The notes beneath the pieces are model-generated. The model worked only from the letters and a program-made list of their open reading frames with translations. It had not been told where the DNA came from and made no database searches. From a virus, in IMG/VR virus record IMGVR_UViG_3300023181_000001, positions 94,509 through 146,648 of that record: a stretch of DNA of 52,140 bases. One strand, given 5' to 3'. This document shows positions 1-6,607 of the stretch, in pieces (position 1 is the first letter of the stretch; each line of letters begins with the position of its first letter). A program made the translations under genes and the position numbers.

Positions 1-131
1 TAAGACCAGCCATTTTTGGATTTTACTTCTTTGCCGTCTTTTAAGTACTTGTTCTCATACTTCAAGTAGAAATCGTTTGTTGTAATTTCTATCGAGTAAT
101 TTTCGTCTAATTGTAGTGTTTTGTCTTTCAT
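1..131 (-). CDS. Unknown protein, N-terminal fragment cut by window edge
   Basis: An ATG at 131 opens a frame that runs without a stop to the left edge of the window, giving 43 residues beginning MKDKTLQLDENYSIEITTN. The visible part is hydrophilic and lysine-rich, with no signal peptide or recognisable motif. It lies 9 bases after the stop of the preceding gene, so it is probably in the same transcription unit. The product is unknown. Confidence 0.55.
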   Translation of the reverse strand, partial: MKDKTLQLDENYSIEITTNDFYLKYENKYLKDGKEVKSKNGWS

Positions 132-140
132 ATAGTGTTT

Positions 141-371
141 CTAATCTGTTAATTCTAAATAAATTTTCCAATCTTTTTTATTCCAATTTTGAATTACTTT
201 ATCCGAAAGATATGTATCCAAACTTCTTAATTTTTCTGTTACTTCTTTCAAAGGTTTTAAGGGCTCTATTGGCTTTGAGATTCTTTGATAATATTCTTTG
301 GCTAGTTCTCTACTTCTTTCTCTGTTCTTAGCGTGCCAATTACGACAATATTCTTTATTATTTTGTCGCAT
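141..371 (-). CDS. Small basic protein of unknown function
   Basis: This is a 76-aa protein with an ATG start. The first 30 residues are rich in Arg, Lys, Asn and Glu (NWHAKNRERSRELAKEYYQR), a charged helix resembling the basic linkers of phage HNH or zinc-finger proteins, but no metal ligands or catalytic motif are present. The rest is a plain amphipathic stretch ending KIYLELTD. It overlaps the end of the upstream gene by 14 bases, which points to coupled translation. I do not recognise the family. Confidence 0.65.
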   Translation of the reverse strand: MRQNNKEYCRNWHAKNRERSRELAKEYYQRISKPIEPLKPLKEVTEKLRSLDTYLSDKVIQNWNKKDWKIYLELTD

Positions 372-645
372 TTTTGTAAATTTCTTCTCTTTCTTTCCAG
401 CTTGAATTATGAAATTTGTCTATTATTTCATCAAGCATCACTCCGTCTTTGTAATCTAAATTTTCTTCAGTTGAACCTAGCCACCTAACTTCATACCCAC
501 TTTCTTCTAAAGAACTAATCATATCTTCATCGTCTATTGAGTCTTGTGGAAAATCAAAGCCTCTCTCTATAAGCTCTTGATATAATTCTTCATTATCAAA
601 ATCACTTAAATTTATATCAACCTCTATTGTTTTTCTACTTCCCAT
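358..645 (-). CDS. Acidic small protein of unknown function
   Basis: This is a 95-aa acidic protein (MGSRKTIEVDINLSDF...). I chose the ATG at 645 because it has an A/T-rich leader (AATAAAAAT) typical of Bacteroidota starts. An in-frame TTG at 714 would add a basic, low-complexity segment and is less likely. A helix rich in Asp and Glu (residues 18-45) and the absence of hydrophobic segments suggest a soluble protein. The stop overlaps the next gene by 14 bases. The function is unknown. Confidence 0.65.
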   Translation of the reverse strand: MGSRKTIEVDINLSDFDNEELYQELIERGFDFPQDSIDDEDMISSLEESGYEVRWLGSTEENLDYKDGVMLDEIIDKFHNSSWKEREEIYKNATK

Positions 646-744
646 ATTTTTATTCTTTTTGTGCGATTTTCTTTCTCGCGGAATTTTTCTATTTTTAAAA
701 CGCTGTCTCTGCAATATAGAAAATACTTTTGTTTAAAATCTTTT

Positions 745-1656
745 TTATACATTGTCAAAAGGTATTGGTGCCATCATTCCTCTTCTCATCATTTCTCTGC
801 TAGTTTTTTGATAGCCTCGAATATTTTTTTGTAGATATTCGTTGGATTCTATTAAATCATCCATAAGCTCTTCTGCATCGGATTGAGATATTAGGTTAAA
901 TCCTATCCAACCTCCAAGCAAAGTGTTTATTGAGAGAAGTTGGGTGTGTCCGTCAGAATCAATCCTATTTATAAGAAAAGTAATCTTATCTTTCACCTTG
1001 TTAGTACTCTCTTCTGTTATATTTTCATTAGGTTCAAAATCACTTTCATAAGTCTTAAAACAATTAATTTTATTCCCTCTGATTGACCACTCTTCCGCAT
1101 CTTCTCTTATTAAAATATCTCTATCGTAGGAAAGAAAAAGGGGTAAGCAAGCATTGTAGTTTGCGGAATCAAACCCTTCGTATTTTGATAGATAATAAGC
1201 CAAGCCACAATAATATTCTTTATAGTTTTCTATACTTTTGGGTGTTTTTGAACGAATTAATAATTTTAACCCTCTTCCTGACGGACTTATCCAAGCCGCT
1301 ATAACACATTTCAAATTATTAAAGAGTCTTTCTTTTAATTCCGTAGCGTGGTCAATCTTGTCAAACTCGCATAAAATGATAGGATTAAATGCCAAAATAT
1401 TTGAATACCCTCTGCCTAATCCATCTAAGATTACTGAAGGTACGAACGAATATAAATTATTTTGCTTTAGACTGTCTTTAAGCTTTAAATCATTCTTTTT
1501 CGCGGCATCTTTAATCTGCTCAATTATAGAGACAGTGGATTCTTTTGGATTCTTATGTACGTCTAAAAATTGTCTTAGGGTTAATTCTCCAAGAGGCTGG
1601 GCTTCGTAAATTTTTGCTGGAAAAAATTGGAACTTAATACTATCTAAATAACTCAT
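745..1656 (-). CDS. BT4734/VirE-N-like primase-associated protein
   Basis: This 303-aa protein resembles the BT4734-like/VirE N-terminal domain found at the front of many Bacteroidota phage and mobile-element primase-helicases. Residues about 65-200 show the expected order: a FVPSV strand, an ILCEFD strand in the place of the usual LDID, a WISPSGRGLKLLIR strand-loop, and FLSYD near the end of the domain. It probably acts in priming or replication initiation with the DNA polymerase at 8.0-10.4 kb. It is odd that no helicase or D5-like domain follows: the protein stops about 100 residues after the core. The CEFD variant may weaken metal binding. Its start overlaps the upstream stop as ATGA. The family assignment is fairly likely; catalytic activity is inference. 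Confidence 0.6.
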   Translation of the reverse strand: MSYLDSIKFQFFPAKIYEAQPLGELTLRQFLDVHKNPKESTVSIIEQIKDAAKKNDLKLKDSLKQNNLYSFVPSVILDGLGRGYSNILAFNPIILCEFDKIDHATELKERLFNNLKCVIAAWISPSGRGLKLLIRSKTPKSIENYKEYYCGLAYYLSKYEGFDSANYNACLPLFLSYDRDILIREDAEEWSIRGNKINCFKTYESDFEPNENITEESTNKVKDKITFLINRIDSDGHTQLLSINTLLGGWIGFNLISQSDAEELMDDLIESNEYLQKNIRGYQKTSREMMRRGMMAPIPFDNV

Positions 1657-1853
1657 AGGCTTTTTAAAAGTTCTTCTTTTGTTTTAAATATTGTATTCTC
1701 GTCAGACCAATTATGATGGTATACTCCTCCTATCTCACCCAATTCTATATAATATCTTAAATCTTCTCCGAAATACTGTACACCTAAAACTTGTGAAGTC
1801 GTTACTTTATTATTACATAAAAAATATACAGTTTCTTTTAATTGAAATTTCAT
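1653..1853 (-). CDS. Small beta-rich protein of unknown function
   Basis: This is a 66-aa protein with alternating hydrophobic residues (VYFLCNNKVTTSQVLGVQYF, then YYIELG), which suggests a small SH3-like beta barrel of the kind common among short phage proteins. It is joined by ATGA overlaps to both the preceding and following genes, so it is translated within a coupled chain that ends in the primase-like gene. No specific family is recognised. Confidence 0.7.
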   Translation of the reverse strand: MKFQLKETVYFLCNNKVTTSQVLGVQYFGEDLRYYIELGEIGGVYHHNWSDENTIFKTKEELLKSL

Positions 1854-2056
1854 TTCCCCAATCTTTTTAACTCGTTAATAACTCTAATGTTGGCTTGCTT
1901 CTCACATTCTGTCTCGCACTTTTCTTGTAGATCTTCAAGTTCTGAAATTCTTAGATTCAAGAAATAATCAAAACTTTCCTCTACTTGATATAATGCCAGC
2001 ATCAAGTGTTCATTGCTCCACTCTTTGAATGTTTTGTATTTTTTATATTCTTGCAT
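1850..2056 (-). CDS. Small helical protein of unknown function
   Basis: This 68-aa, highly charged, probably all-helical protein (ELEDLQEKCETECEKQ in the middle) could form a short coiled coil. The ATG at 2056 follows an A-rich leader, and a GC-rich TTCGCGCGA motif lies about 20 bases upstream, inside the end of the previous gene. It overlaps the next gene as ATGA. The function is unknown. Confidence 0.7.
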   Translation of the reverse strand: MQEYKKYKTFKEWSNEHLMLALYQVEESFDYFLNLRISELEDLQEKCETECEKQANIRVINELKRLGK

Positions 2057-2072
2057 TATTTTAAGTTTTAAT

Positions 2073-2315
2073 TTATTTCGCGCGAAAAACAGATAAATCC
2101 ACTTCTTTGAATCTTATTGGATTTTCTTGTTCAAGTATAAAAGAATAATAATCTATGTTGGACTGTATCATTACTTTCATTCTCTTTTCTAGTTCTTGTA
2201 AACTTTTAGCCTCGCAAACTAGTTTTAGATTAGTTGCTCTACCAATATAAGTGCCTCCCTCTTTTACATAGTCTACATTTTCGAAATGATCTACGTTTTT
2301 ATTAATCCCTTCCAT
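2073..2315 (-). CDS. Small protein, possibly HicB-like fold
   Basis: This is an 80-aa protein. The ATG at 2315 lies one base after the upstream stop and is preferred over an in-frame TTG at 2324. The central part (a strand ATNLKLVCEA followed by a helix SLQELEKRMKVMIQ) has the strand-helix rhythm of HicB/DUF1902-type small proteins, but similarity is too weak for a firm call and there is no neighbouring HicA-like toxin. It is better treated as unknown. Confidence 0.65.
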   Translation of the reverse strand: MEGINKNVDHFENVDYVKEGGTYIGRATNLKLVCEAKSLQELEKRMKVMIQSNIDYYSFILEQENPIRFKEVDLSVFRAK

Positions 2316-2316
2316 A

Positions 2317-2787
2317 TTATTCAAACCATTTTTCCACTTCTTCGGTAGAGTTAATTTTTTCCATCATTTCTGTAAAGGTACTGAAAAGTTTTCTTTCTTC
2401 AACTGTTCCAAAAACATTTCTTCTAAGTTGACAAGTATAATCCTTAGTATTATACCCAAAAGAAATTTGACAATTCTCTACAAATCTTTGACTTACCCCA
2501 ACATCAACTGTTATATCTTCATACCCATAAAGCTGTTTAAGTAGTTCTTCATTCTCTAAAGGCACTTCTAAATCCACCCAAGCATAGTAAAATTCTAATT
2601 CTGTATTTTCTACTTTTGTTGCCCCGAAAACACTAATTCCAAAATCTTCTAGAATATAAGTCAATGCTTCCAAAGATGCTAAGTTTGCACCTAGTCCTTT
2701 TTTCTTTTTATTCTTTAATAGTGATAAATCTGTAAGATTATTATTTCTAAAAATTCCTTGGTATTGATAATCTGAATATTTTTTCAT
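2317..2787 (-). CDS. Unknown soluble protein, 156 aa
   Basis: This soluble 156-aa protein has mixed alpha/beta character. It opens with a Lys/Asn-rich tail containing KNKKKKG (residues 25-31), followed by a helix (LASLEALTYILEDFGI) and acidic strands. No catalytic motif, signal peptide or membrane segment is seen. It sits one base before the next coding start in a chain of tightly packed genes. I do not recognise the family. Confidence 0.7.
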   Translation of the reverse strand: MKKYSDYQYQGIFRNNNLTDLSLLKNKKKKGLGANLASLEALTYILEDFGISVFGATKVENTELEFYYAWVDLEVPLENEELLKQLYGYEDITVDVGVSQRFVENCQISFGYNTKDYTCQLRRNVFGTVEERKLFSTFTEMMEKINSTEEVEKWFE

Positions 2788-2788
2788 T

Positions 2789-2986
2789 TTAAATAAACTG
2801 TTTTAAGCGGTTAATTAAATATACATTCTCAGGGTTTGTTGTTTTTAAAAGGTTAACGGTTTCTCTTAATACTTTATTTAGGGCTACTGAAGCGTTCTCT
2901 AGAGGTTTTAAGTCTCCTGTCTGGTCAAAATACTCAAAGCACTCAGGGAGGCTTAGCGAGTCAAATACTAAGTTTTCTTTTTTCAT
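2789..2986 (-). CDS. Small helical protein of unknown function
   Basis: This is a 65-aa protein whose ATG directly abuts the upstream TAA (TAAATG). It is predicted mostly helical (SVALNKVLRETVNLLK) with no cysteines or membrane segments. The function is unknown; position alone groups it with the early accessory genes. Confidence 0.68.
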   Translation of the reverse strand: MKKENLVFDSLSLPECFEYFDQTGDLKPLENASVALNKVLRETVNLLKTTNPENVYLINRLKQFI

Positions 2987-3253
2987 TTACATTTCTGTTT
3001 TATAAGCGTTATGACCTTTATATTCTGGAAAAGACTTGTAGTATTTTATTAGCCTATAAGTTTTTCCACAAACAAGTGTAGTTTTAAATTCTCCCCAATT
3101 CATAGGCTCTATTAAATAACTACCTGTAAAAATTTCAATATTTTCTGTGTTGCAAGCTCTTATCTTAATTCTATCCTTTGCTTTTTCTATAAAATCCTCA
3201 GGAAAATAATCTGAAGTAATATATTCGAACTCTTCTTTTGAAAACTCTAGCAT
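2987..3253 (-). CDS. Unknown small protein, 88 aa
   Basis: This 88-aa protein has an acidic N-terminus and a beta-rich second half (FTGSYLIEPMNWGEFKTTLV, then KTYRLIKYY). It has two cysteines (residues 34 and 62) but no paired metal motif. The start codon overlaps the preceding stop by seven bases. The family is not recognised. Confidence 0.7.
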   Translation of the reverse strand: MLEFSKEEFEYITSDYFPEDFIEKAKDRIKIRACNTENIEIFTGSYLIEPMNWGEFKTTLVCGKTYRLIKYYKSFPEYKGHNAYKTEM

Positions 3254-3609
3254 AATATCAGTCTTTTAGCGTTATAAACAAAATTATCATAAGCTGAATA
3301 AACATAGCCGTCTTCTACATCCCTTTCAATTGGTTTTGTGAGAAGTTCAGGATTTTCTTGTGCAAATTTTCTCAAATCTTTTAGTCTTAAGCTGTCCTCT
3401 GTTTGTCCGCCGAAAGTATAATCAATCATAGAACAACCTTCTTTATAAATTCCTCCGATTTGATTAAAATTATCTGTGTTAACCCTTTCCACAGTGTGAT
3501 TTTCTGTGTAACAGCTGTCTAGAACTAGAACATCGTCTGATAAACCTTCCGTTTCTTCTATAAGCTCACCTAGAGTGAAATCTTCTTTTGTAAATAATAT
3601 TGGTTTCAT
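3247..3609 (-). CDS. Unknown protein, 120 aa
   Basis: This 120-aa protein begins MKPILFTKEDFTLGELIEE and has an alternating strand pattern through DDVLVLDSCY, followed by an acidic central loop and a C-terminal helix. No transmembrane segment or known motif is visible. ATGA-type coupling links it to the upstream 75-aa gene. The function is unknown. Confidence 0.7.
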   Translation of the reverse strand: MKPILFTKEDFTLGELIEETEGLSDDVLVLDSCYTENHTVERVNTDNFNQIGGIYKEGCSMIDYTFGGQTEDSLRLKDLRKFAQENPELLTKPIERDVEDGYVYSAYDNFVYNAKRLILC

Positions 3610-3833
3610 TTGTGAAATTTATGTGTTTGGTAATCAATCCAAGTATTCCAACTTTCCCATTCTTTATGATAAACTTTCCTAACAGCATTTGCATACGCCT
3701 TCTTTTGTTCATCTAATGTTCCTATTGTCTTATTAAATAAGAATGGGGCAGGAGCTAAAACTATCCAGTAAAATTCTTGAAGTAGCCCCTTTTCTTCAAA
3801 TTTATCTCTTAAGTGTTTGTAAGTTATTTCCAT
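3606..3833 (-). CDS. Small protein with Trp-rich tail, unknown function
   Basis: This 75-aa protein has a hydrophobic centre (FYWIVLAPAPFLF, residues 21-33) too short and too proline-containing for a confident membrane helix. Its tail is Trp/His-rich (KEWESWNTWIDYQTHKFHK). The ATG is preceded by only five bases after a TATCTTTG promoter-like box, so its message may be leaderless. It is probably the first gene of the unit running leftward from here. Confidence 0.68.
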   Translation of the reverse strand: MEITYKHLRDKFEEKGLLQEFYWIVLAPAPFLFNKTIGTLDEQKKAYANAVRKVYHKEWESWNTWIDYQTHKFHK

Positions 3834-3837
3834 AATT

Positions 3838-3845
3838 CAAAGATA
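3838..3845 (-). promoter_or_regulatory. Candidate Bacteroidota -7 promoter box (TATCTTTG)
   Basis: On the minus strand, TATCTTTG matches the TAnnTTTG -7 consensus of the Bacteroidota primary sigma factor. It lies five bases before the ATG at 3833, so initiation would occur at or next to the start codon. The surrounding ATTTTTGACTATCTTTG recurs exactly upstream of the gene starting at 13312. A clear -33 TTG at the usual distance is not seen. Confidence 0.45.
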
Positions 3846-3887
3846 GTCAAAAATCGCCGAATAAAAGTTAAGGAAATAATAAAGTTT

Positions 3888-4235
3888 TCAATTGACTGAA
3901 TTTAGTTTTTTCAAGGCGTCCTCCAATCCTACTTCTAAAGCTGTTTCGTAAGACTTAGAGACCGATGGTATTTGCTCTTCGCACGAAATAAAAATTAAAA
4001 CAGGTGTCCAGTAATCATATTCTCTAATTACGTTAACCTGTATATCCCATTCATTTCTAAGCCAAGTTTGTAGCTGAGATTGTGTTGCAACATCTTCTTT
4101 ATCCTGATAGGCTGTAGGGTTATAATCTTTTTTACTATAACTTAAACCATCTCTCCAAAAAGCATCGGACTCGCAAGTGAACCCTTTTTCTCTGGCCATT
4201 TCTGCTGTTTTATGTAGTATGTTCTTTTCTTTCAT
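3888..4235 (-). CDS. Conserved Bacteroidota phage small protein (WLR family)
   Basis: This is a 115-aa protein. The ATG at 4235 forms an ATGA overlap with the upstream stop and is preferred over TTG at 4250. It has the layout of a small protein I believe recurs in Bacteroidota phages: an N-terminal helix with AREKGF, an SQLQTWLRNEWDIQVNV block, an aromatic strand, and a C-terminal YETALEVGLEDALK helix. The gene at 15027-15398 has the same layout, so the window carries two paralogues. The function is not known. Confidence 0.72.
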   Translation of the reverse strand: MKEKNILHKTAEMAREKGFTCESDAFWRDGLSYSKKDYNPTAYQDKEDVATQSQLQTWLRNEWDIQVNVIREYDYWTPVLIFISCEEQIPSVSKSYETALEVGLEDALKKLNSVN

Positions 4236-4561
4236 GTTTTGTTTATCCAAATGTGAGGTAAAGTTTTCATAGGTTTACAAATATCCATACCATTGCCCTC
4301 TAAATAAAGGCTGGCATTTGATTTTGCTGTTTTTGTTGAGTAGGATTCTCTTATCGTTTCTCTAAGTTCTTCAAATGTTTCTTTTTTGGCGGATTTTAAA
4401 TCTTTTATATCACGCCAATTATAAGCTAATATATAATCTTTAAAGTCTTTACCAAAAACATTTTCAAATTTATATACCCACTTTCCATCTAAAAATAATT
4501 CTGTATTATCTTTGGTTAGATAATAAAATTCTATAAAGTGCGGTGTTATTATTGCTGTCAT
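4232..4561 (-). CDS. Unknown conserved-looking small protein, 109 aa
   Basis: This 109-aa protein has strand-rich beginnings (FIEFYYL, GKWVYKF), a helix with FEELRETIRES, and a distinctive end, LEGNGMDICKPMKTLPHIWI. No enzyme motif is evident. Both ends join neighbours by ATGA overlaps, which indicates a strictly coupled operon from 5141 to 3888. The function is unknown. Confidence 0.7.
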   Translation of the reverse strand: MTAIITPHFIEFYYLTKDNTELFLDGKWVYKFENVFGKDFKDYILAYNWRDIKDLKSAKKETFEELRETIRESYSTKTAKSNASLYLEGNGMDICKPMKTLPHIWINKT

Positions 4562-4827
4562 AAATTAAATATTTTTAAAATATTCTCTAGCTTACCTACT
4601 GTTAATTGCTTATCATAGTCCCAATTATGAAGATTAATCAAATCTGTTACCTCTTTTGGATTTTCTTTTGAACGCTCACATAAGTAAAGCATGCAGTTAC
4701 AATTATCCAGATCCGATAAACTTAGATACCTATTTCTACCTACATCTAGAGTGAGGTTGTTACCTATTGTAAAATGAGGTACTTCTTGAAATCCGAAGTT
4801 TTTAGCTATATCTCTTGTTACTCTCAT
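4558..4827 (-). CDS. Unknown small protein, 89 aa
   Basis: The start is placed at ATG 4827, which overlaps the upstream TGA as ATGA. An upstream TTG at 4848 would lie inside the previous gene. The protein has a strand-rich first half and a possible helix at CNCMLYLCERSKENPKEV. It has three cysteines close together (CNCMLYLC), which could bind metal but lack a partner set. The function is unknown. Confidence 0.68.
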   Translation of the reverse strand: MRVTRDIAKNFGFQEVPHFTIGNNLTLDVGRNRYLSLSDLDNCNCMLYLCERSKENPKEVTDLINLHNWDYDKQLTVGKLENILKIFNL

Positions 4828-5141
4828 TTGAATATTAATTTTATCCAATTAGGGATTTTAGTTAAATCAGTTTTTAAATTCTCTATTTCCAGTTGTCTTT
4901 CTTCTAGGGAACTTATCTGAAATCTTATATCTTCCTTAAAGTTTTCTAAATAAATTTTTAAACTCTCTGGAACTTCATCATCAATCAGCATTTCAAAATC
5001 TTTAATGCCGTAATGTCTTCTGTCTAGAGTGATGTGGAATTTTATAAACCTAGTCTTATCTTTCTTATATTTTAACCACGAGTCTGAATTCTCTTTCAAG
5101 TAATTAAAATCATCTTCTTGTAATATAATTTCTTTTTTCAT
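4824..5141 (-). CDS. Unknown small protein with helical C-terminus
   Basis: This 105-aa protein has a basic first half (KYKKDKTRFIKFHITLDRRHYG) and a helical second half (FQISSLEERQLEIENLKTDL) likely to form a coiled coil. A GC-rich TTCCGCGC motif sits 12-20 bases before its ATG in an otherwise AT-rich leader. It is the first of four coupled genes running to 3888. The function is unknown. Confidence 0.7.
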   Translation of the reverse strand: MKKEIILQEDDFNYLKENSDSWLKYKKDKTRFIKFHITLDRRHYGIKDFEMLIDDEVPESLKIYLENFKEDIRFQISSLEERQLEIENLKTDLTKIPNWIKLIFK

Positions 5142-5171
5142 TCTTTAAGTTTTTTGGCGCGGAAAAAAGAA

Positions 5172-5327
5172 TTAAAACGAACGGTTCTTTCTCCACAAAA
5201 TCATATAATCCCTACTTAACCCTTTACGGTAGTGCATAATCAAAATTTCACTCTCCTCAATCCATTCAATGTCAGGCTTAAAATATTTATAAGCAATGAA
5301 CAGAAGTATTAATATTATTAGTGTCAT
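5172..5327 (-). CDS. Small single-pass membrane protein, 51 aa
   Basis: Found by translating the gap by hand: ATG at 5327, stop at 5172. The first 16 residues (MTLIILILLFIAYKYF) form a hydrophobic membrane anchor, followed by a charged 35-residue tail ending WRKNRSF, probably cytoplasmic by the positive-inside rule. It overlaps the end of the upstream gene by 41 bases in another frame, which is long for this region, so the call is moderate. It could be a small host-membrane effector or holin-like peptide; nothing decides between these. Confidence 0.55.
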   Translation of the reverse strand: MTLIILILLFIAYKYFKPDIEWIEESEILIMHYRKGLSRDYMILWRKNRSF

Positions 5328-5514
5328 AAGTTACTTGATTGATTAAAAATTGTTTATACTCCTTATTTGTATATCCTAATAAATACCAAAGTTTCTGACT
5401 CAAGTCAAGAGAAGGAAATTGATTTAGTATTTTCTTATGTTTTTTCTTGAACTTTCTAGGAATTCTTTTACAGTTGTAATATGGACTTATTTTTTTTGGT
5501 GGTGTGAATTTCAT
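5287..5514 (-). CDS. Small basic protein of unknown function
   Basis: This is a 75-aa protein from ATG 5514, which overlaps the upstream stop as TAATG; the in-frame TTG at 5553 lies inside the previous gene. The N-terminal 35 residues are strongly basic (KRIPRKFKKKHKKILNQF), suggesting nucleic-acid or membrane-surface binding. The rest is helical (LWYLLGYTNKEYKQFLINQ). No known family is recognised. Confidence 0.65.
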   Translation of the reverse strand: MKFTPPKKISPYYNCKRIPRKFKKKHKKILNQFPSLDLSQKLWYLLGYTNKEYKQFLINQVTYDTNNINTSVHCL

Positions 5515-5780
5515 TATTCTAATGCTATATCTACTATTTGTTCTAAATCCCAATGATAGAGTTTATAGAAGCCTACTGGATTTTCAGGGTACACTTGTAA
5601 CTCTATGATAGTGTTTAACTCAATCATTTTATCATAGACTTCTATATCTGTGTCTTCTAGTGAATTTTGATGCCAATCGGAACTCAAATATTCCTCTACT
5701 GTTTCATAACCTCCTTTATGATTATTAACTTCTAGAGATACCATGTGAGATTTGCTTACTAATTCTTGTAATTTATTCAT
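5514..5780 (-). CDS. Unknown acidic small protein, 88 aa
   Basis: This is an 88-aa acidic protein with the rhythm of a small alpha/beta phage protein: an N-terminal helix, an acidic middle (SLEDTDIEVYDKMIELN) and a strand-helix end (VGFYKLYHWDLEQIVDIALE). No catalytic motif is seen. It is coupled to both neighbours by overlapping start and stop codons. Confidence 0.68.
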   Translation of the reverse strand: MNKLQELVSKSHMVSLEVNNHKGGYETVEEYLSSDWHQNSLEDTDIEVYDKMIELNTIIELQVYPENPVGFYKLYHWDLEQIVDIALE

Positions 5781-5895
5781 AAGTTTCTAATAGCCATTGG
5801 TTAAATTTTTTAGTGTTCTCCTCTTGTGTTAAAAGTGGGCTTACAATTAAGCTACCCACAACTACTTTAATTTTTAACATATCTTCTTCTTTCAT
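5773..5895 (-). CDS. Small protein, 40 aa
   Basis: Found by translating the gap by hand: ATG at 5895 to TAA at 5773, overlapping the next start by eight bases. It reads MKEEDMLKIKVVVGSLIVSP then a charged helix. The overlap pattern and lack of other coding capacity in this interval support it as a real gene. The function is unknown. Confidence 0.55.
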   Translation of the reverse strand: MKEEDMLKIKVVVGSLIVSPLLTQEENTKKFNQWLLETYE

Positions 5896-5896
5896 A

Positions 5897-6070
5897 TTAG
5901 TAATATGGTAAATTTACTTGTTCTCCTGTCTCAATATTTTCTGCTAAAGGGTAAGTTCCCCATTCATAACCTAAGAATTTATAAACTATATCATCATATT
6001 CAATATAGTCCCCCTCTTTGATATCACTATCTATTCCAAATTGTTTTACTTTTATTTTAACTTCTTTCAT
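5897..6070 (-). CDS. Small beta-barrel-like protein, 57 aa
   Basis: Found by hand: ATG at 6070 forms TAATG with the upstream stop, and it ends at 5897. It has a KEGDYIEYDDIVYKFLGYEW core with the strand-turn-strand spacing of the small SH3/KOW-like proteins common in phages of Bacteroidota. No active site is visible. The function is unknown. Confidence 0.62.
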   Translation of the reverse strand: MKEVKIKVKQFGIDSDIKEGDYIEYDDIVYKFLGYEWGTYPLAENIETGEQVNLPYY

Positions 6071-6300
6071 TATTTCGACCAGTTTGAGTTATCTTTAAGC
6101 ATTCTTAAAATCGCGGGAAAAAGATGAATCAAATCATTAGCCGTTAAACCGTTCTTCTCAGCCACGATAGCTAGAGAATTAGCCAAAACTGCTTGGTCTT
6201 CTGTTTCCTCTGAAAATAACCAACTTTCAACCATTGGATGAGCTGGTTTTACTTCCCTTACTCCTTTTCTATAATTGTAATTTAATACTTGATTCTCCAT
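6070..6300 (-). CDS. Unknown helical protein, 76 aa
   Basis: This is a 76-aa protein. Residues 30-65 form helices (QAVLANSLAIVAEKNGLTAN, then LFPAILRMLK) that resemble the small helical-bundle proteins of early phage regions. There are no cysteines or membrane segments. It is coupled downstream by TAATG. The family is not recognised. Confidence 0.68.
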   Translation of the reverse strand: MENQVLNYNYRKGVREVKPAHPMVESWLFSEETEDQAVLANSLAIVAEKNGLTANDLIHLFPAILRMLKDNSNWSK

Positions 6301-6302
6301 TT

Positions 6303-6605
6303 TTATTTTACTGTTTCTAATTTTTCAACTTCCGTTTCCACTTCTCTCTCACTCTCTTTTAATGCCCTGAACCTCCAAGAAGCGAAAGCAGGCTCTATAA
6401 TTTTGTTCACCACTTTAAAATACTTTAAATCGTTTCTGACTTCCTCTAAAAGAATGCCTAAAACAAAATCGAAATCGTGCAAGGCTCTGATCGTGTATTT
6501 CTTATCTTTTTTGATCCAATTTGGCATGTCTTTTTCAATTTCGTCTTTTGTGTGCGTTTGCATAGAGGAATCTATACATACGATTGTTTGTCCTATTTCG
6601 AACAT
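6303..6605 (-). CDS. SH3-like conserved phage small protein
   Basis: This 100-aa protein has a layout seen in many short phage proteins: GQTIVCID at the start, WIKKDKKYTIRAL in the middle, an ILLEEVRN strand, and a SWRFRAL strand near the end, followed by a charged tail. The pattern suggests a small beta barrel (SH3-like). The molecular role is unknown. Confidence 0.68.
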   Translation of the reverse strand: MFEIGQTIVCIDSSMQTHTKDEIEKDMPNWIKKDKKYTIRALHDFDFVLGILLEEVRNDLKYFKVVNKIIEPAFASWRFRALKESEREVETEVEKLETVK

Positions 6606-6607
6606 AA

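Noticed and set aside
116-331. Plus-strand open frames across the window (for example 116-331, 6289-6669, 38429-38839, 42740-43054)
   Set aside because: They lie opposite well-supported minus-strand genes, have poor starts and no recognisable domains, and their codon use mirrors the coding strand.
2073-2315. HicB antitoxin
   Set aside because: Only a vague strand-helix resemblance and no HicA partner nearby.
3888-4250. Upstream TTG starts for several small genes (4250, 4848, 5553, 15416, 714, 2324)
   Set aside because: In-frame ATGs downstream have better leaders or ATGA/TAATG coupling; extensions encode low-complexity or overlapping sequence.
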